Both the position numbers and the translations under genes were made by a program. Shown here piece by piece: positions 19,351 to 28,724 of a DNA stretch of 64,000 bases. Numbering within the stretch: position 1 is the stretch's first letter; every line of letters starts with the position of its first letter. The notes beneath the pieces are model-generated. The model worked only from the letters and a program-made list of their open reading frames with translations, did not search any database and was not told where the DNA came from. The DNA is taken from positions 1 to 64,000 of the forward strand of contig JAEELL010000114.1 in assembly GCA_016282745.1 (NCBI GenBank). Reading direction: 5' to 3'. Source of the DNA: Lachnospiraceae bacterium (GTDB lineage: Bacteria; Bacillota; Clostridia; Lachnospirales; Lachnospiraceae).

Positions 19351-20497
19351 TTAATTCTTTTATCCTCCTTGTTACTTCTGATTTAATTCTGATAATTGAC
19401 TGTTCTGTTTTTGCAACTCCTCGTTTAAGTTCAGCAATTCTCTGTTCTGTTTTTGCAGTATCATAAGTTCCTTCTCCAGCACTTTCGTAAACTCCGATGC
19501 CTTTTTGTATTCTCTGTCCAGTTCCGTGAGAAGCTCCTGCTGTTCTGATACCAGATTCATGAGTTGCTCCAGCAGTTCTATTTTTTCTTCTGTTAACTTT
19601 TTCATTTTCATCACGCTCCCTTATTAATCTTTCTTTTATCCTGTTTACTTTTTCTTTTACACTAAGTAGCAGTGCATGCACTTTTTCAATCACACTGTTT
19701 TGGTGTTTTATTTCTTCATTTATCCCTACCCTGTCTGATGCAATACCTTTTGATGCCATCTGTCTTGCAGCGTAGCCTTCATGGATTGTTGGGATTTTTT
19801 CAATTCCCTGTTCTTCATAACTTCTGTGGTCGATGTGCTTATCCATAGGCAGATATTTATTACACTCTTCTGCCCAGTTTTTTCTCCACTCCAAAAGCTG
19901 TTTTCTGCTGTTCCATTCATTACTTGTTACCGTCACCCTTTTCCATTGCAGATCATTTTTCTTTCCACGTTTCTGCAATCCGGTTTTTGAATCAATAATC
20001 GGAATACGGTTTCCGTCTTTATCCCTTGCATAATCTTTTTTCTCCATGCTTGCCCACTTTCCGGTTTTGGTAAAACCTCTGACGGTAGTCATCACATGAA
20101 CATGATTGTTACCTTCCTTTTTATGAATTGCAAAGTCTGCCGCCATACCCTTATCAACAAAGTTTTCTTTTATGAAGTTTCTTGCAAGTTCAATCTGTTC
20201 TTTTGTGGTAAGTTCATTTGGCAGTGCCATTTCAAATGTTCTTGCATATCTGGAATTGGATTTGTTCTGCACCTTTTCAACTGCATTCCAAAGCGTTTCC
20301 CTGTCTTTGTATTCTGCCGGCGCATTTGGGGGAAGAAGTATTTCCGTATATACAACTTCTTCTTTTCTTGAATAGTTAAAGGAAAGTCCAAGTCTTTCAT
20401 CGTACAACTTACTTCCTGATATATATGCTGCTGATGCAACCGCACACTTTCCTTTTGATGCTTTTACAATTGCGGTTGTAAAATGATAAATTGCCAT
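19013..20497 (-). CDS. MobA/MobL-family relaxase (MobQ type)
   Basis: A 494-aa relaxase that nicks oriT and leads the DNA strand into the recipient. The MobA/MobL domain fills about residues 1-230: MAIYHFTT start, tyrosines at 25 and 32 (AYISGSKLY), and the metal-binding histidines in NNHVHV (His132 and His134, with His125 nearby). The C-terminal half is charged, glycine- and serine-rich, and lacks clear domains. Start: ATG 20497 with GGAAGGTGAG just upstream. The 3' third of the gene also encodes an 80-codon frame and the start of the DUF6040-like gene. A matching IncQ-type nic site lies at 20813-20824. Confidence 0.93.
   Translation of the reverse strand: MAIYHFTTAIVKASKGKCAVASAAYISGSKLYDERLGLSFNYSRKEEVVYTEILLPPNAPAEYKDRETLWNAVEKVQNKSNSRYARTFEMALPNELTTKEQIELARNFIKENFVDKGMAADFAIHKKEGNNHVHVMTTVRGFTKTGKWASMEKKDYARDKDGNRIPIIDSKTGLQKRGKKNDLQWKRVTVTSNEWNSRKQLLEWRKNWAEECNKYLPMDKHIDHRSYEEQGIEKIPTIHEGYAARQMASKGIASDRVGINEEIKHQNSVIEKVHALLLSVKEKVNRIKERLIRERDENEKVNRRKNRTAGATHESGIRTAGASHGTGQRIQKGIGVYESAGEGTYDTAKTEQRIAELKRGVAKTEQSIIRIKSEVTRRIKELNERIDRYRRNASDNGDAGFEDNRIEKQSAGRAETDRTVQTGTGKSSDGKQRNAGRDTEAFLRQIDAEIESARVDRQTRDAEQSRSDSERERETFTEKQRPSTRDDDYETRSR
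19372..19611 (-). CDS. Small coiled-coil protein encoded entirely inside the relaxase gene
   Basis: A 79-aa frame (MKMKKLTEEKIELLEQL...) predicted to be one continuous coiled coil (heptads of Leu and Glu, ending LSELNQK). It lies wholly inside the relaxase coding sequence in another frame. It has GGGAG at 4 nt before ATG 19611, or 10 nt before a second ATG at 19605, and it ends 22 nt before the next coiled-coil gene begins. The regular heptads and the ribosome site argue for a real gene, but the overlap means it could be a chance frame. Confidence 0.5.
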   Translation of the reverse strand: MKMKKLTEEKIELLEQLMNLVSEQQELLTELDREYKKASEFTKVLEKELMILQKQNRELLNLNEELQKQNSQLSELNQK

Positions 20498-20640
20498 TGT
20501 CTCACCTTCCTTTCTCCAAACCGGGAATTTATCATTTGCTTTATCCAAACATTGTTCTTGATTTTGTATATATTAATGTTGGATAAAGCATCTGCTAAAA
20601 TGTGCTTATTCTTTAACCGGCACATTTTGGCATGCCGTCT

Positions 20641-20830
20641 GCAAGACTGCCGACTGCATAAGTCCGCCCTCTGCGTAAGAGTCTCCATGAAATGGTGCCG
20701 TCTGCATAAGACTGCTGTCCGCACAGGACTCTCCATGAAATGGTGCTCCACGCACAGTGGTCCTCGAAGAGCGCACTCCACGAAGTGGAAAAGGACAGTC
20801 TCTGACTGTCTGTAAGTGCGCCCTCTCCGA
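20641..20830 (+). other. oriT region (MobQ/IncQ-type)
   Basis: TAAGTGCGCCCT at 20813-20824 matches the nic core of RSF1010-type origins of transfer. Two bases before it is a perfect hairpin GACAGTC-TCT-GACTGTC (20794-20810), the same arrangement as IncQ oriT. By analogy the nick falls between 20820 and 20821. A near copy, TAAGTCCGCCCT, is at 20659-20670 without a good hairpin. The region lies between the relaxase and the DUF3847-like gene, and also holds hairpins with GAA loops (TCCAC-GAA-GTGGA and two CCAT-GAA-ATGG). Confidence 0.8.
20651..20747 (+). repeat. Imperfect 48-bp tandem repeat in oriT
   Basis: Two units start near 20651 and 20699. Both begin (G)(A/T)CTGCATAAG and both end with CTCCATGAAATGGTGC (about 20683-20698 and 20731-20746). 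A third, more diverged unit follows with TCCACGAAGTGGA. Confidence 0.65.
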
Positions 20831-20872
20831 CAATGGCGGATAGGGAACAGCAAAAACTGCTCCCTAATACCT

Positions 20873-21184
20873 TTACTGTTTTTTATTCTGCTCATCACTC
20901 TTCCCCATTGCATTTGAAAAATATCTTCCGTTTGCTTCCTGCTTTTTAAGAAATGCAATAAGCTTTGGCAGGTCTTCTTTTTCAATTTCACATCCAAGAA
21001 CAGACTCAACCGATGCTCCGACTTCAATCAGTCTGTGTACACGTTTCTTTTCCTCTTCAGCTTTTTTCTGTCGCTCAAGTTTCTTTGCACGTTCTTGATA
21101 TTTCTTTGCCTGGTCAATTGCCGACTGTTCCTTAACTCTTAATTCATCTAATCTTTCTTCATAACTTTTCTTTGATCTACTCAT
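20873..21184 (-). CDS. DUF3847-like mobilisation-associated protein
   Basis: A 103-aa, very charged protein. The first 55 residues are a helical, Lys- and Glu-rich arm. The second half has the conserved 'RLIEVGASVESVLG' and 'LIAFLKKQE' segments I associate with DUF3847, which is usually found beside MobA/MobL relaxases. It may play the part of MobC for this element by helping the relaxase at oriT; that role is inferred. Its ATG overlaps the tnpW stop (ATGAGTAG), so the two are translationally coupled. oriT begins just downstream. Confidence 0.75.
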   Translation of the reverse strand: MSRSKKSYEERLDELRVKEQSAIDQAKKYQERAKKLERQKKAEEEKKRVHRLIEVGASVESVLGCEIEKEDLPKLIAFLKKQEANGRYFSNAMGKSDEQNKKQ

Positions 21185-21440
21185 AAATGTTCCTTTCCGG
21201 GATTATTTTTTCGATATCCATATTTACCAGATGCAGAAGTTTATCTTCCAAAGTTTCATTTTCCGATTCTTTAAAAAACACATTTACTCTGTAAGTGGTA
21301 TTACCGATTCGTTTAATAAAAATCCCTTTTGTAATTAATTCCTTTAGTTTCCATTGGTACAGATTAATCAATTTAACAAATCTGATATTCTGATTTATAA
21401 AACCTTCATAATCCGTTTCATTTAACAATTCATTTCCCAT
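21177..21440 (-). CDS. tnpW: TnpW-like transposon protein
   Basis: An 87-aa protein whose C-terminal half has the TnpW signature (FIKRIGNTTYRVNVFF, 'ETLEDKLLHLV'). TnpW is found in Tn4451/Tn4453-type mobilizable transposons and its role is not known. Start: ATG 21440 with AAAGGA about 11 nt upstream. The frame extends further upstream but that part looks unconserved. The N-terminal 40 residues before the signature are longer than in the short TnpW proteins I know. Confidence 0.7.
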   Translation of the reverse strand: MGNELLNETDYEGFINQNIRFVKLINLYQWKLKELITKGIFIKRIGNTTYRVNVFFKESENETLEDKLLHLVNMDIEKIIPERNIYE

Positions 21441-21681
21441 ACTGCCAAAAATCCTTTCCCTATTTTTGTTCTTGCAAATCGAACATATGTTTGTTATAAT
21501 TAAATTCCAATTGGTGGTGCTCTGGCACATATGGCAAAGCACCGGTTCCTTTTTCGGGTTTTAACCCTTTTTGTAGCTTCCATAGACAAAACTCCTTTTC
21601 ATTTTTTAGAAGGAAATATTTCTCCTTCACCAATAGGAGATTTTCATATATGGATTCGGAACTACTTTTTAAAAAAATTTG

Positions 21682-21822
21682 TAACTATTCAGAGCCATGC
21701 ATATTTGTCATCTGTGAATGCTTGCATTCTAACAGAATGACAAATATATATGGCGAAGTAACCACATGAACAAAAGTAAAGCTGCAAAGCAGCGATTTTG
21801 CGAATGGGGTTTTGAATAGTTA
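21682..21822 (+). promoter_or_regulatory. Structured leader with repeat copy 1 (TAACTATTCA...TGAATAGTTA)
   Basis: Outer arms TAACTATTCA (21682-21691) and TGAATAGTTA (21813-21822) enclose a long hairpin (about 21694-21752; ATATTTGTCAT...ATGACAAATAT with inner GAATGC-TT-GCATTC) and a GCTGC-AAA-GCAGC hairpin (21781-21793). A run of seven T follows (21834-21840), then the GGGGAGGTG ribosome site of the next gene. A shorter copy occurs at 23516-23573 before the recombinase. It may be an attenuator-like RNA; the function is inferred. Confidence 0.6.
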
Positions 21823-21857
21823 TAAAACCATTATTTTTTTGAGGGGAGGTGATTCCT

Positions 21858-22505
21858 GTGCAGACTAAAAATTACAATTACGATGAAATGAATGATGAAG
21901 ATTTGGCAATTCTTTCTGCCATTAATGAAGAAAAGAAAATGTTGGAAGAAAACATGGATGATAACTATTCAAAATCTTTATCACATATATATAAAGAAGA
22001 AACTGATGATAATCCTTCAAAAAAAATGTTAAAAAGAGATTTAAAGAGGATGGCTCTTTTACGCTTAGAGGATGCGGCAAGATCAGAAGATGACTTTAGA
22101 GAGATTATTGATATCTGGAACAAAAATGACTCAAACAGAGAACGTAAAGAACGTTATCACGAAGTCGGGCGTTCCGTTGTTCCGCTGGAATACGGTGCAA
22201 GAAATGACGGACTTACTTTTCCTCTTCCTGTAAACAGAGTTTTGTTTGGACAGATGCTAAAGGGAGATTTTATAGATACCATTTTTTACTGTCCTTATGA
22301 GCTTCATGAATTAGTTGAGGATGAAAAAATATCAAAATGCATCAGGAAAATGAAAATAGAACATAAAGAATTACTGTTTAACCTTTTTGCAAGAAATCTT
22401 TCCCCTGTTCAGATGGCAGCTGTCAAGAACTGTACAGACCGTAATATAAGAAAGATTAGAAACAAAGTTTTAGATAAGATACGATTGGAGACCGGTTATG
22501 AATAA
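21858..22505 (+). CDS. Sigma-factor-like/HTH regulator of the element
   Basis: A 215-aa protein. The N-terminal 80 residues are acidic and helical. The C-terminal 50 residues ('ELLFNLFARNLSPVQMAAVK' then 'RNIRKIRNKVLDKIR') form a helix-turn-helix like sigma-70 region 4. Similar proteins sit in Clostridia transposons upstream of the recombinase. Start: GTG 21858 has GGGAGGTG 6 nt upstream; another GTG at 21849 overlaps that site. It is the first gene on the plus strand of the element and overlaps the next gene by 8 nt (ATGAATAA). Confidence 0.65.
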   Translation: MQTKNYNYDEMNDEDLAILSAINEEKKMLEENMDDNYSKSLSHIYKEETDDNPSKKMLKRDLKRMALLRLEDAARSEDDFREIIDIWNKNDSNRERKERYHEVGRSVVPLEYGARNDGLTFPLPVNRVLFGQMLKGDFIDTIFYCPYELHELVEDEKISKCIRKMKIEHKELLFNLFARNLSPVQMAAVKNCTDRNIRKIRNKVLDKIRLETGYE

Positions 22506-23376
22506 CATTTTTAAAAACGCAAACTCACTTTGGGTAAAATATGATAAGTATGAATGGAAAAAAGATAACGAGGGAACTCTCTTTTTGACACCTGCGTCTC
22601 ACGCAGGAATAAAATTGTATAATCCCATGAAAGATTATGAAAAAATGATTCTTGATGCACTTGACGTTGGAATACTTTGTATGAGAAAAAAGTCCAATGA
22701 AGAAACAGTTATGAACAGTATTTTAACTTTTACTGAAAAGTATGGCATGTTAGGTCTGATCAGTTCCATACCTGCCATGTCTGATTTTATTAATTACGAA
22801 TATGTTTATTTACCAAAAAATCATTATATAAAGAAAGAATCCCTTTCTACTGAAAAGTATTTATCCTATTTCTTTCCTTTCGAAAAGCTTGATTTTGTTA
22901 AAAACAAACTTGAATCATCATGGAGTGTATCCGGTGCTGAAATGACTGCACTGTTTCTTACCCTGAATCATCTTCCTGAACCTGTCCTTATGAGTTTTCA
23001 GAAGGAATACTCTGAAAGATATGACTGGATAAGAAATGCATTTACGGATATGGCATTTACATTTTTCTCAGCCTTTTTGTATTATCAGGATAAGGATACT
23101 TTTGATGATAATCAGCTTTCACTTTATCAAAAAGGTATGGCTGCATTTGGAGGCATTGCTCCAACATACCATATAGAACTTAGGGATAAACCTGTAATCG
23201 TTTGGGAGTTTTATTCACTGCTTTTACAGTTGCAGACAATGTTGTCATTAATGATTACGGATGAACAGTCTTCATTAAAAGTCTGCAAGAATTGTGGCAA
23301 GGCATATTTAAGTAAAGACTTTAACAATCCATTCTGTTCAAAAGAATGTGAGGATGAATACGGTGACAGACACTAA
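22498..23376 (+). CDS. Unknown protein with a C-terminal zinc ribbon
   Basis: A 292-aa protein that I do not recognise by name. Most of it is alpha-helical with aromatic residues. The end has a four-cysteine zinc-binding motif, CKNCGK...FCSKEC (about 262-284), like the CGNR/ABATE-type fingers on regulators. It is co-transcribed with the sigma-like gene (8-nt overlap) and precedes the recombinase, so a regulatory role in element mobility is plausible but unproven. Confidence 0.65.
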   Translation: MNNIFKNANSLWVKYDKYEWKKDNEGTLFLTPASHAGIKLYNPMKDYEKMILDALDVGILCMRKKSNEETVMNSILTFTEKYGMLGLISSIPAMSDFINYEYVYLPKNHYIKKESLSTEKYLSYFFPFEKLDFVKNKLESSWSVSGAEMTALFLTLNHLPEPVLMSFQKEYSERYDWIRNAFTDMAFTFFSAFLYYQDKDTFDDNQLSLYQKGMAAFGGIAPTYHIELRDKPVIVWEFYSLLLQLQTMLSLMITDEQSSLKVCKNCGKAYLSKDFNNPFCSKECEDEYGDRH

Positions 23377-23476
23377 TTTACAATCTACACCAGCCATTTG
23401 TACTAAACAACACTTTAAAATCTTACCAAACAGTATTTCTATTCTACTGAATTCAGTAAAACAATTAACATAAAAG

Positions 23477-25497
<2,021 letters not shown>

Positions 25498-25510
25498 ATA
25501 AAACCTAAGA

Positions 25511-25541
25511 AAAAAGGACACTGTCTCAAAGTGTCCTTTAG
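25511..25541 (+). terminator. Terminator of the serine recombinase gene
   Basis: AAGGACAC (25514-25521) pairs with GTGTCCTT (25531-25538) 14 nt after the stop, with an A-run before it and only a short T-run after. The right arm runs into the element's terminal repeat. Confidence 0.65.
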
Positions 25542-25570
25542 GAAGTCTAACATGCGAATGTCTTAAATCG
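25535..25570. other. attR-type junction of the inserted element
   Basis: The element end (CCTTTAG at 25535-25541, GA, AGTC at 25544-25547, TAACA) meets integrase DNA at TG (25553-25554), followed by CGAATGTC, the antisense of the catalytic RHS codons. The arms mirror those at the left junction around the TG. Confidence 0.75.
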
Positions 25571-26472
25571 TGGAGTCTTATCCTCTTAACTCCAGCTTCT
25601 TTTGCACCGCGCTCAATCTCATGTTCGTAATACCTCTTTGTATTCATAAAGATTCTGTCATGCTTCTTAATTCCGTAAATCATACCAATGTAATCTTCAA
25701 TCTCTTCACTTAAGAATTCCGGCATAACAATTGTTCTGTATCCCTTATCAGTCTTTGGTGTCTGAACAATATCATCACCTCTTAATCTCTGATAATTCTT
25801 ATTGATAGTCAGCTTATTATTTTCAAAGTCAAAATCTGCCGGAGTAAGTGCTAACATTTCTCCGATTCTAAGACCACACCAATATAAAATTTGAAATCCA
25901 TAATATGATGCAGGCTTATCCACCATTGTCTGAATAAATAACTTATATTCATCCTGTGTCCAAAACTGCATCCCATGAGTTTTCTTATGTCCCATTGATC
26001 TGGCCTGGTTTGCCGGATTTCTTAATAATCCGTAGAACCTAACTGCATGGTTAAATATGGCTGATAACTGTGCATGGATTGTTGCAAGATATGATGGTTT
26101 ATACGGCTCACCGTCACTATCTCCCTCTTTGATAATCATTGTCTGCCAATCTCTTACCATCCTTGCATCAATCTTGTTCATATTGTATTTTCTAAAGTAA
26201 GGAAGAATCTTCGTCTCAATTATGTGTTCCTTTGTATCCCATGTAGTCTTTTTAATTCTGCACTGAATATCATTCTTGTAGATTTCATAGAACTCTTCAA
26301 AGGACATATTCATATTTCCCATAACAGCTCTCTTATCTTTTTCTTCCCACTCTCTGGCTTCCGTCTTTGTTTTGAAGCCTCTCTTAAATCTTTTCCTTGG
26401 CACATCTGCTGCATCCTTATATCTGTAGGATACGTACCAGGTGTTTCTTTCCTTGTCCTTGTAAACTCCCAT
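25553..26472 (-). pseudogene. Tyrosine integrase, N-terminal part (split by the element)
   Basis: The first 306 codons of an integrase: an AP2-like arm-binding start (about 1-60; 'TWYVSYRYKD', 'KRFKRGFKTKTEA'), a SAM-like core-binding domain (about 60-160), then the catalytic domain with the first arginine in CGLRIGEML and the box LHDLRHSH. It is cut inside the last His codon of that box. The reading frame continues 260 nt into the element as antisense of the recombinase, giving a chimeric tail. ATG 26472 has GAGGTG 6 nt upstream. The C-terminal piece, with the late His and Tyr, is at 13425-13624. Confidence 0.88.
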
Positions 26473-26483
26473 TCTAATCACCT

Positions 26484-26663
26484 CTATTCTTCATAAGTTA
26501 CTTTCTTTAAAAAGTAGTTCTTGTTTACTCTTCCCTGAATAACTAAATATCCTTTGTCTCTCATTTCCTTATTTAGTATTCTGATAACTTCATAGGCTTT
26601 TCCCTCTGAAATTCCTAACATCTCAGCAACTTCTTTTGCTGTATAATATAACTTCTCTGACAT
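26484..26663 (-). CDS. xis: Excisionase-like small HTH protein
   Basis: A 59-aa protein read from ATG 26663 (MSEKLYYTAKEVAEMLGISE...) to TAG 26484. 'YTAKEVAEMLGIS.GKAYE' is the winged HTH of MerR/excisionase-type proteins, which bend DNA to drive integrase-mediated excision. AAAGGAG lies 9 nt before the ATG. The stop is 12 nt before the integrase ATG, giving the usual xis-int order. It appears intact, although its integrase partner is split. Confidence 0.85.
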   Translation of the reverse strand: MSEKLYYTAKEVAEMLGISEGKAYEVIRILNKEMRDKGYLVIQGRVNKNYFLKKVTYEE

Positions 26664-26749
26664 AACCCTAATCTCCTTTCAGATTTTCCAATTAATTTAA
26701 TTTGTTTCGTCTATGTCATTATTCTATTGCTTTCTTTTTATCTTTTTGA

Positions 26750-26797
26750 GGGAGTGGCACTCCCCCCTTTCTTCATCTCTAAAAAGTGGCAAGCCAC
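26750..26797. repeat. Two palindromes sharing AGTGGCA upstream of xis
   Basis: GGGAGTG-G-CACTCCC (26750-26764) and GTGGC-AA-GCCAC (26786-26797). They lie between guaA and the excisionase, where integrase arm sites, an att region or an element end would be expected. No function is shown. Confidence 0.45.
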
Positions 26798-26821
26798 CTA
26801 GTATTATTCTGTGGACTTCAT

Positions 26822-26857
26822 AAAAAAAGCAGCCAGGATATCCATTTTTCCTAGCTG
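26822..26857 (-). terminator. Terminator downstream of guaA (second)
   Basis: On the minus strand CAGCTAGGA...TCCTGGCTG forms a stem (arms 26830-26838 and 26849-26857) followed by a run of T (26822-26828). Confidence 0.6.
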
Positions 26858-26865
26858 TTTGCACT

Positions 26866-26912
26866 AAAAAAAGGACTCCTTAAAACTATCTTAGTTTTAA
26901 AGAATCCTTTAT
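26866..26912 (-). terminator. Terminator of guaA (first)
   Basis: AAAGGA...TTAAAACTA pairs with TAGTTTTAA...TCCTTT (26870-26910), with a long T-run on the minus strand. Together with the next hairpin it insulates guaA from the mobile element. Confidence 0.75.
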
Positions 26913-26979
26913 TTATGGGGCTTTACTGCATATTGACTTCACGTTTTAAAGCCTATATGTCTCAAAGCCTTTATCTATC

Positions 26980-27023
26980 GGAATAATCGAACGTATGTTC
27001 GGTCACTCGAATTCGATTGTTCC
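26980..27023. repeat. Inverted repeat spanning the end of guaA
   Basis: GGAATAATCGAA (26980-26991) and TTCGATTGTTCC (27012-27023) form a 12-bp inverted repeat with one mismatch and a 20-bp spacer. The right arm is the last coding sequence of guaA. The 3' end of guaA is a known integration site for genomic islands, so this may mark the attachment site of the older element. Confidence 0.5.
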
Positions 27024-28550
27024 AGGTGGCTTACTCGTCAAGTCATACATTACTCTGTTAACCCCTCGAACTTCATTTATGATTCTGCTCATGACTTTCT
27101 GCAACACCTCAAATGGTATGTCTGCAGCTTCTGCTGTCATGAAATCTATTGTGTTAACTGCACGAAGCGCAATTGCATAATCGTATGTTCTCTCATCACC
27201 CATTACTCCAACACTTCTCATGTTTGTGAGGGCTGCGAAGTACTGGCCGATTGTCTTGTCGAGACCTGCGTTGGCAATCTCCTCGCGATAGATTGCGTCT
27301 GCATCCTGAACCATGCGAACCTTCTCGGCAGTTACTTCACCGATGATTCTGATTCCAAGTCCCGGTCCCGGGAATGGCTGACGGAATACTAAGTATTCCG
27401 GAATTCCCATCTCAAGTCCGGCTTTTCTTACCTCATCTTTGAAGAGGTCTCTGAGTGGCTCGATGATTTCTTTGAAATCTACGTAGTCAGGAAGTCCGCC
27501 AACATTGTGGTGTGACTTGATTACTGCTGACTCTCCGCCGAGTCCGCTCTCTACTACGTCAGGATAGATTGTTCCCTGTACAAGGAAATCAACTGCACCA
27601 ATTTTCTTTGCTTCTTCTTCAAATACACGGATGAATTCTTCTCCGATTATTTTTCTCTTTGTCTCAGGATCTTCCACACCTGCAAGTTTGCTATAGTATC
27701 TCTCCTGTGCGTTTACTCTGATAAAATTCAAGTCGTATGGTCCTTCCGGTCCAAATACTGCTTCAACTTCGTCGCCTTCGTTCTTACGAAGAAGACCGTG
27801 GTCTACGAATACACATGTGAGCTGCTTTCCGATAGCTTTTGAAAGCATAACTGCTGCCACTGATGAATCAACTCCGCCTGACAATGCACAAAGAACCTTA
27901 CCATCGCCTACTTTCTCACGGATAGCTTTGATAGATTCCTCAACGAAGGAATCCATTCTCCAGTCTCCTGCACATCCACAAACTCCACGTACAAAGTTAT
28001 AGAGCATCTTTGTACCTTCCTGTGTGTGAAGTACTTCCGGATGGAACTGGATAGCGTAAAGTTTCTTGTTCTCATTCTCTGCAGATGCACAAGGACAATT
28101 GTCTGTGTGAGATGTAATCTCAAATCCCGGTGCAATCTGTGATATATAATCAAAATGGCTCATCCAGCAGATTGTCTTAGGTGACACACCATCGAAAATC
28201 TTAGATGACTGCTTGTCTACTATAACTTCTGTTTTTCCGTATTCTCTGGCATCAGCTTTCTCGACCTTACCGCCAAGTACATGCTGCATAAGCTGTGCAC
28301 CGTAGCAAAGACCGAGTACCGGAATGCCAAGTTCAAATAAATCCTTTGTGTATGTTGGTGAATCGGCTTCATAACAGCTGTTTGGTCCACCTGTAAGAAT
28401 AATACCCTTTGGATTCATTTCTTTAATCTTTTCAATATCAGTTTTATAAGAATAAATCTCACAGTACACATTGCACTCACGAACACGACGTGCTACGAGC
28501 TGATTGTACTGCCCACCGAAGTCAATAACGATTACTAATTCGCGCTTCAT
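27003..28550 (-). CDS. guaA: GMP synthase (glutamine-hydrolysing)
   Basis: A 515-aa enzyme converting XMP, ATP and glutamine to GMP. The class I amidotransferase domain (about 1-195) has Cys82 in LGLCYG and the histidine in FHPEV. The ATP-pyrophosphatase domain has the P-loop LSGGVDSSV. The dimerisation domain ends in the conserved PPGTIEFE. Length and order are those of the family. AGGAGG lies 6 nt before the ATG, after an 18-bp tandem repeat in the leader. It is the last core gene before the mobile region. Confidence 0.98.
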   Translation of the reverse strand: MKRELVIVIDFGGQYNQLVARRVRECNVYCEIYSYKTDIEKIKEMNPKGIILTGGPNSCYEADSPTYTKDLFELGIPVLGLCYGAQLMQHVLGGKVEKADAREYGKTEVIVDKQSSKIFDGVSPKTICWMSHFDYISQIAPGFEITSHTDNCPCASAENENKKLYAIQFHPEVLHTQEGTKMLYNFVRGVCGCAGDWRMDSFVEESIKAIREKVGDGKVLCALSGGVDSSVAAVMLSKAIGKQLTCVFVDHGLLRKNEGDEVEAVFGPEGPYDLNFIRVNAQERYYSKLAGVEDPETKRKIIGEEFIRVFEEEAKKIGAVDFLVQGTIYPDVVESGLGGESAVIKSHHNVGGLPDYVDFKEIIEPLRDLFKDEVRKAGLEMGIPEYLVFRQPFPGPGLGIRIIGEVTAEKVRMVQDADAIYREEIANAGLDKTIGQYFAALTNMRSVGVMGDERTYDYAIALRAVNTIDFMTAEAADIPFEVLQKVMSRIINEVRGVNRVMYDLTSKPPGTIEFE

Positions 28551-28567
28551 TTGTTTCCTCCTAAAGT

Positions 28568-28603
28568 GATAATACCAATTAATCTGATAATACCCATTAA
28601 TCT
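28568..28603 (-). repeat. 18-bp tandem repeat in the guaA leader
   Basis: Two back-to-back copies on the minus strand, AGATTAATGGGTATTATC and AGATTAATTGGTATTATC, differ at one base and end just before the guaA ribosome site. No purine riboswitch fold is evident. A protein-binding site or a slippage tract is possible. Confidence 0.6.
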
Positions 28604-28724
28604 TACTCTATTTTCAATGATATCTCAATAGCACAAACGGTATTTTGGTAATAATTATCAAGACAATAGGCGTATCATATTTATTTCTAATAAGTATTTA
28701 ATTCTATGCAATCATATTGTAAGA

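Noticed and set aside
20651..20747. CRISPR-like reading of the oriT repeats
   Set aside because: There are only two or three imperfect units and no spacers.
20464..21027. Frames on both strands across oriT and the ends of the neighbouring genes
   Set aside because: They follow the tandem repeats, have no ribosome sites, and overlap the DUF3847-like gene and relaxase start.
28551..28724. A purine riboswitch upstream of guaA
   Set aside because: I could not find the conserved core or the three-helix layout; only the 18-bp tandem repeat is present.
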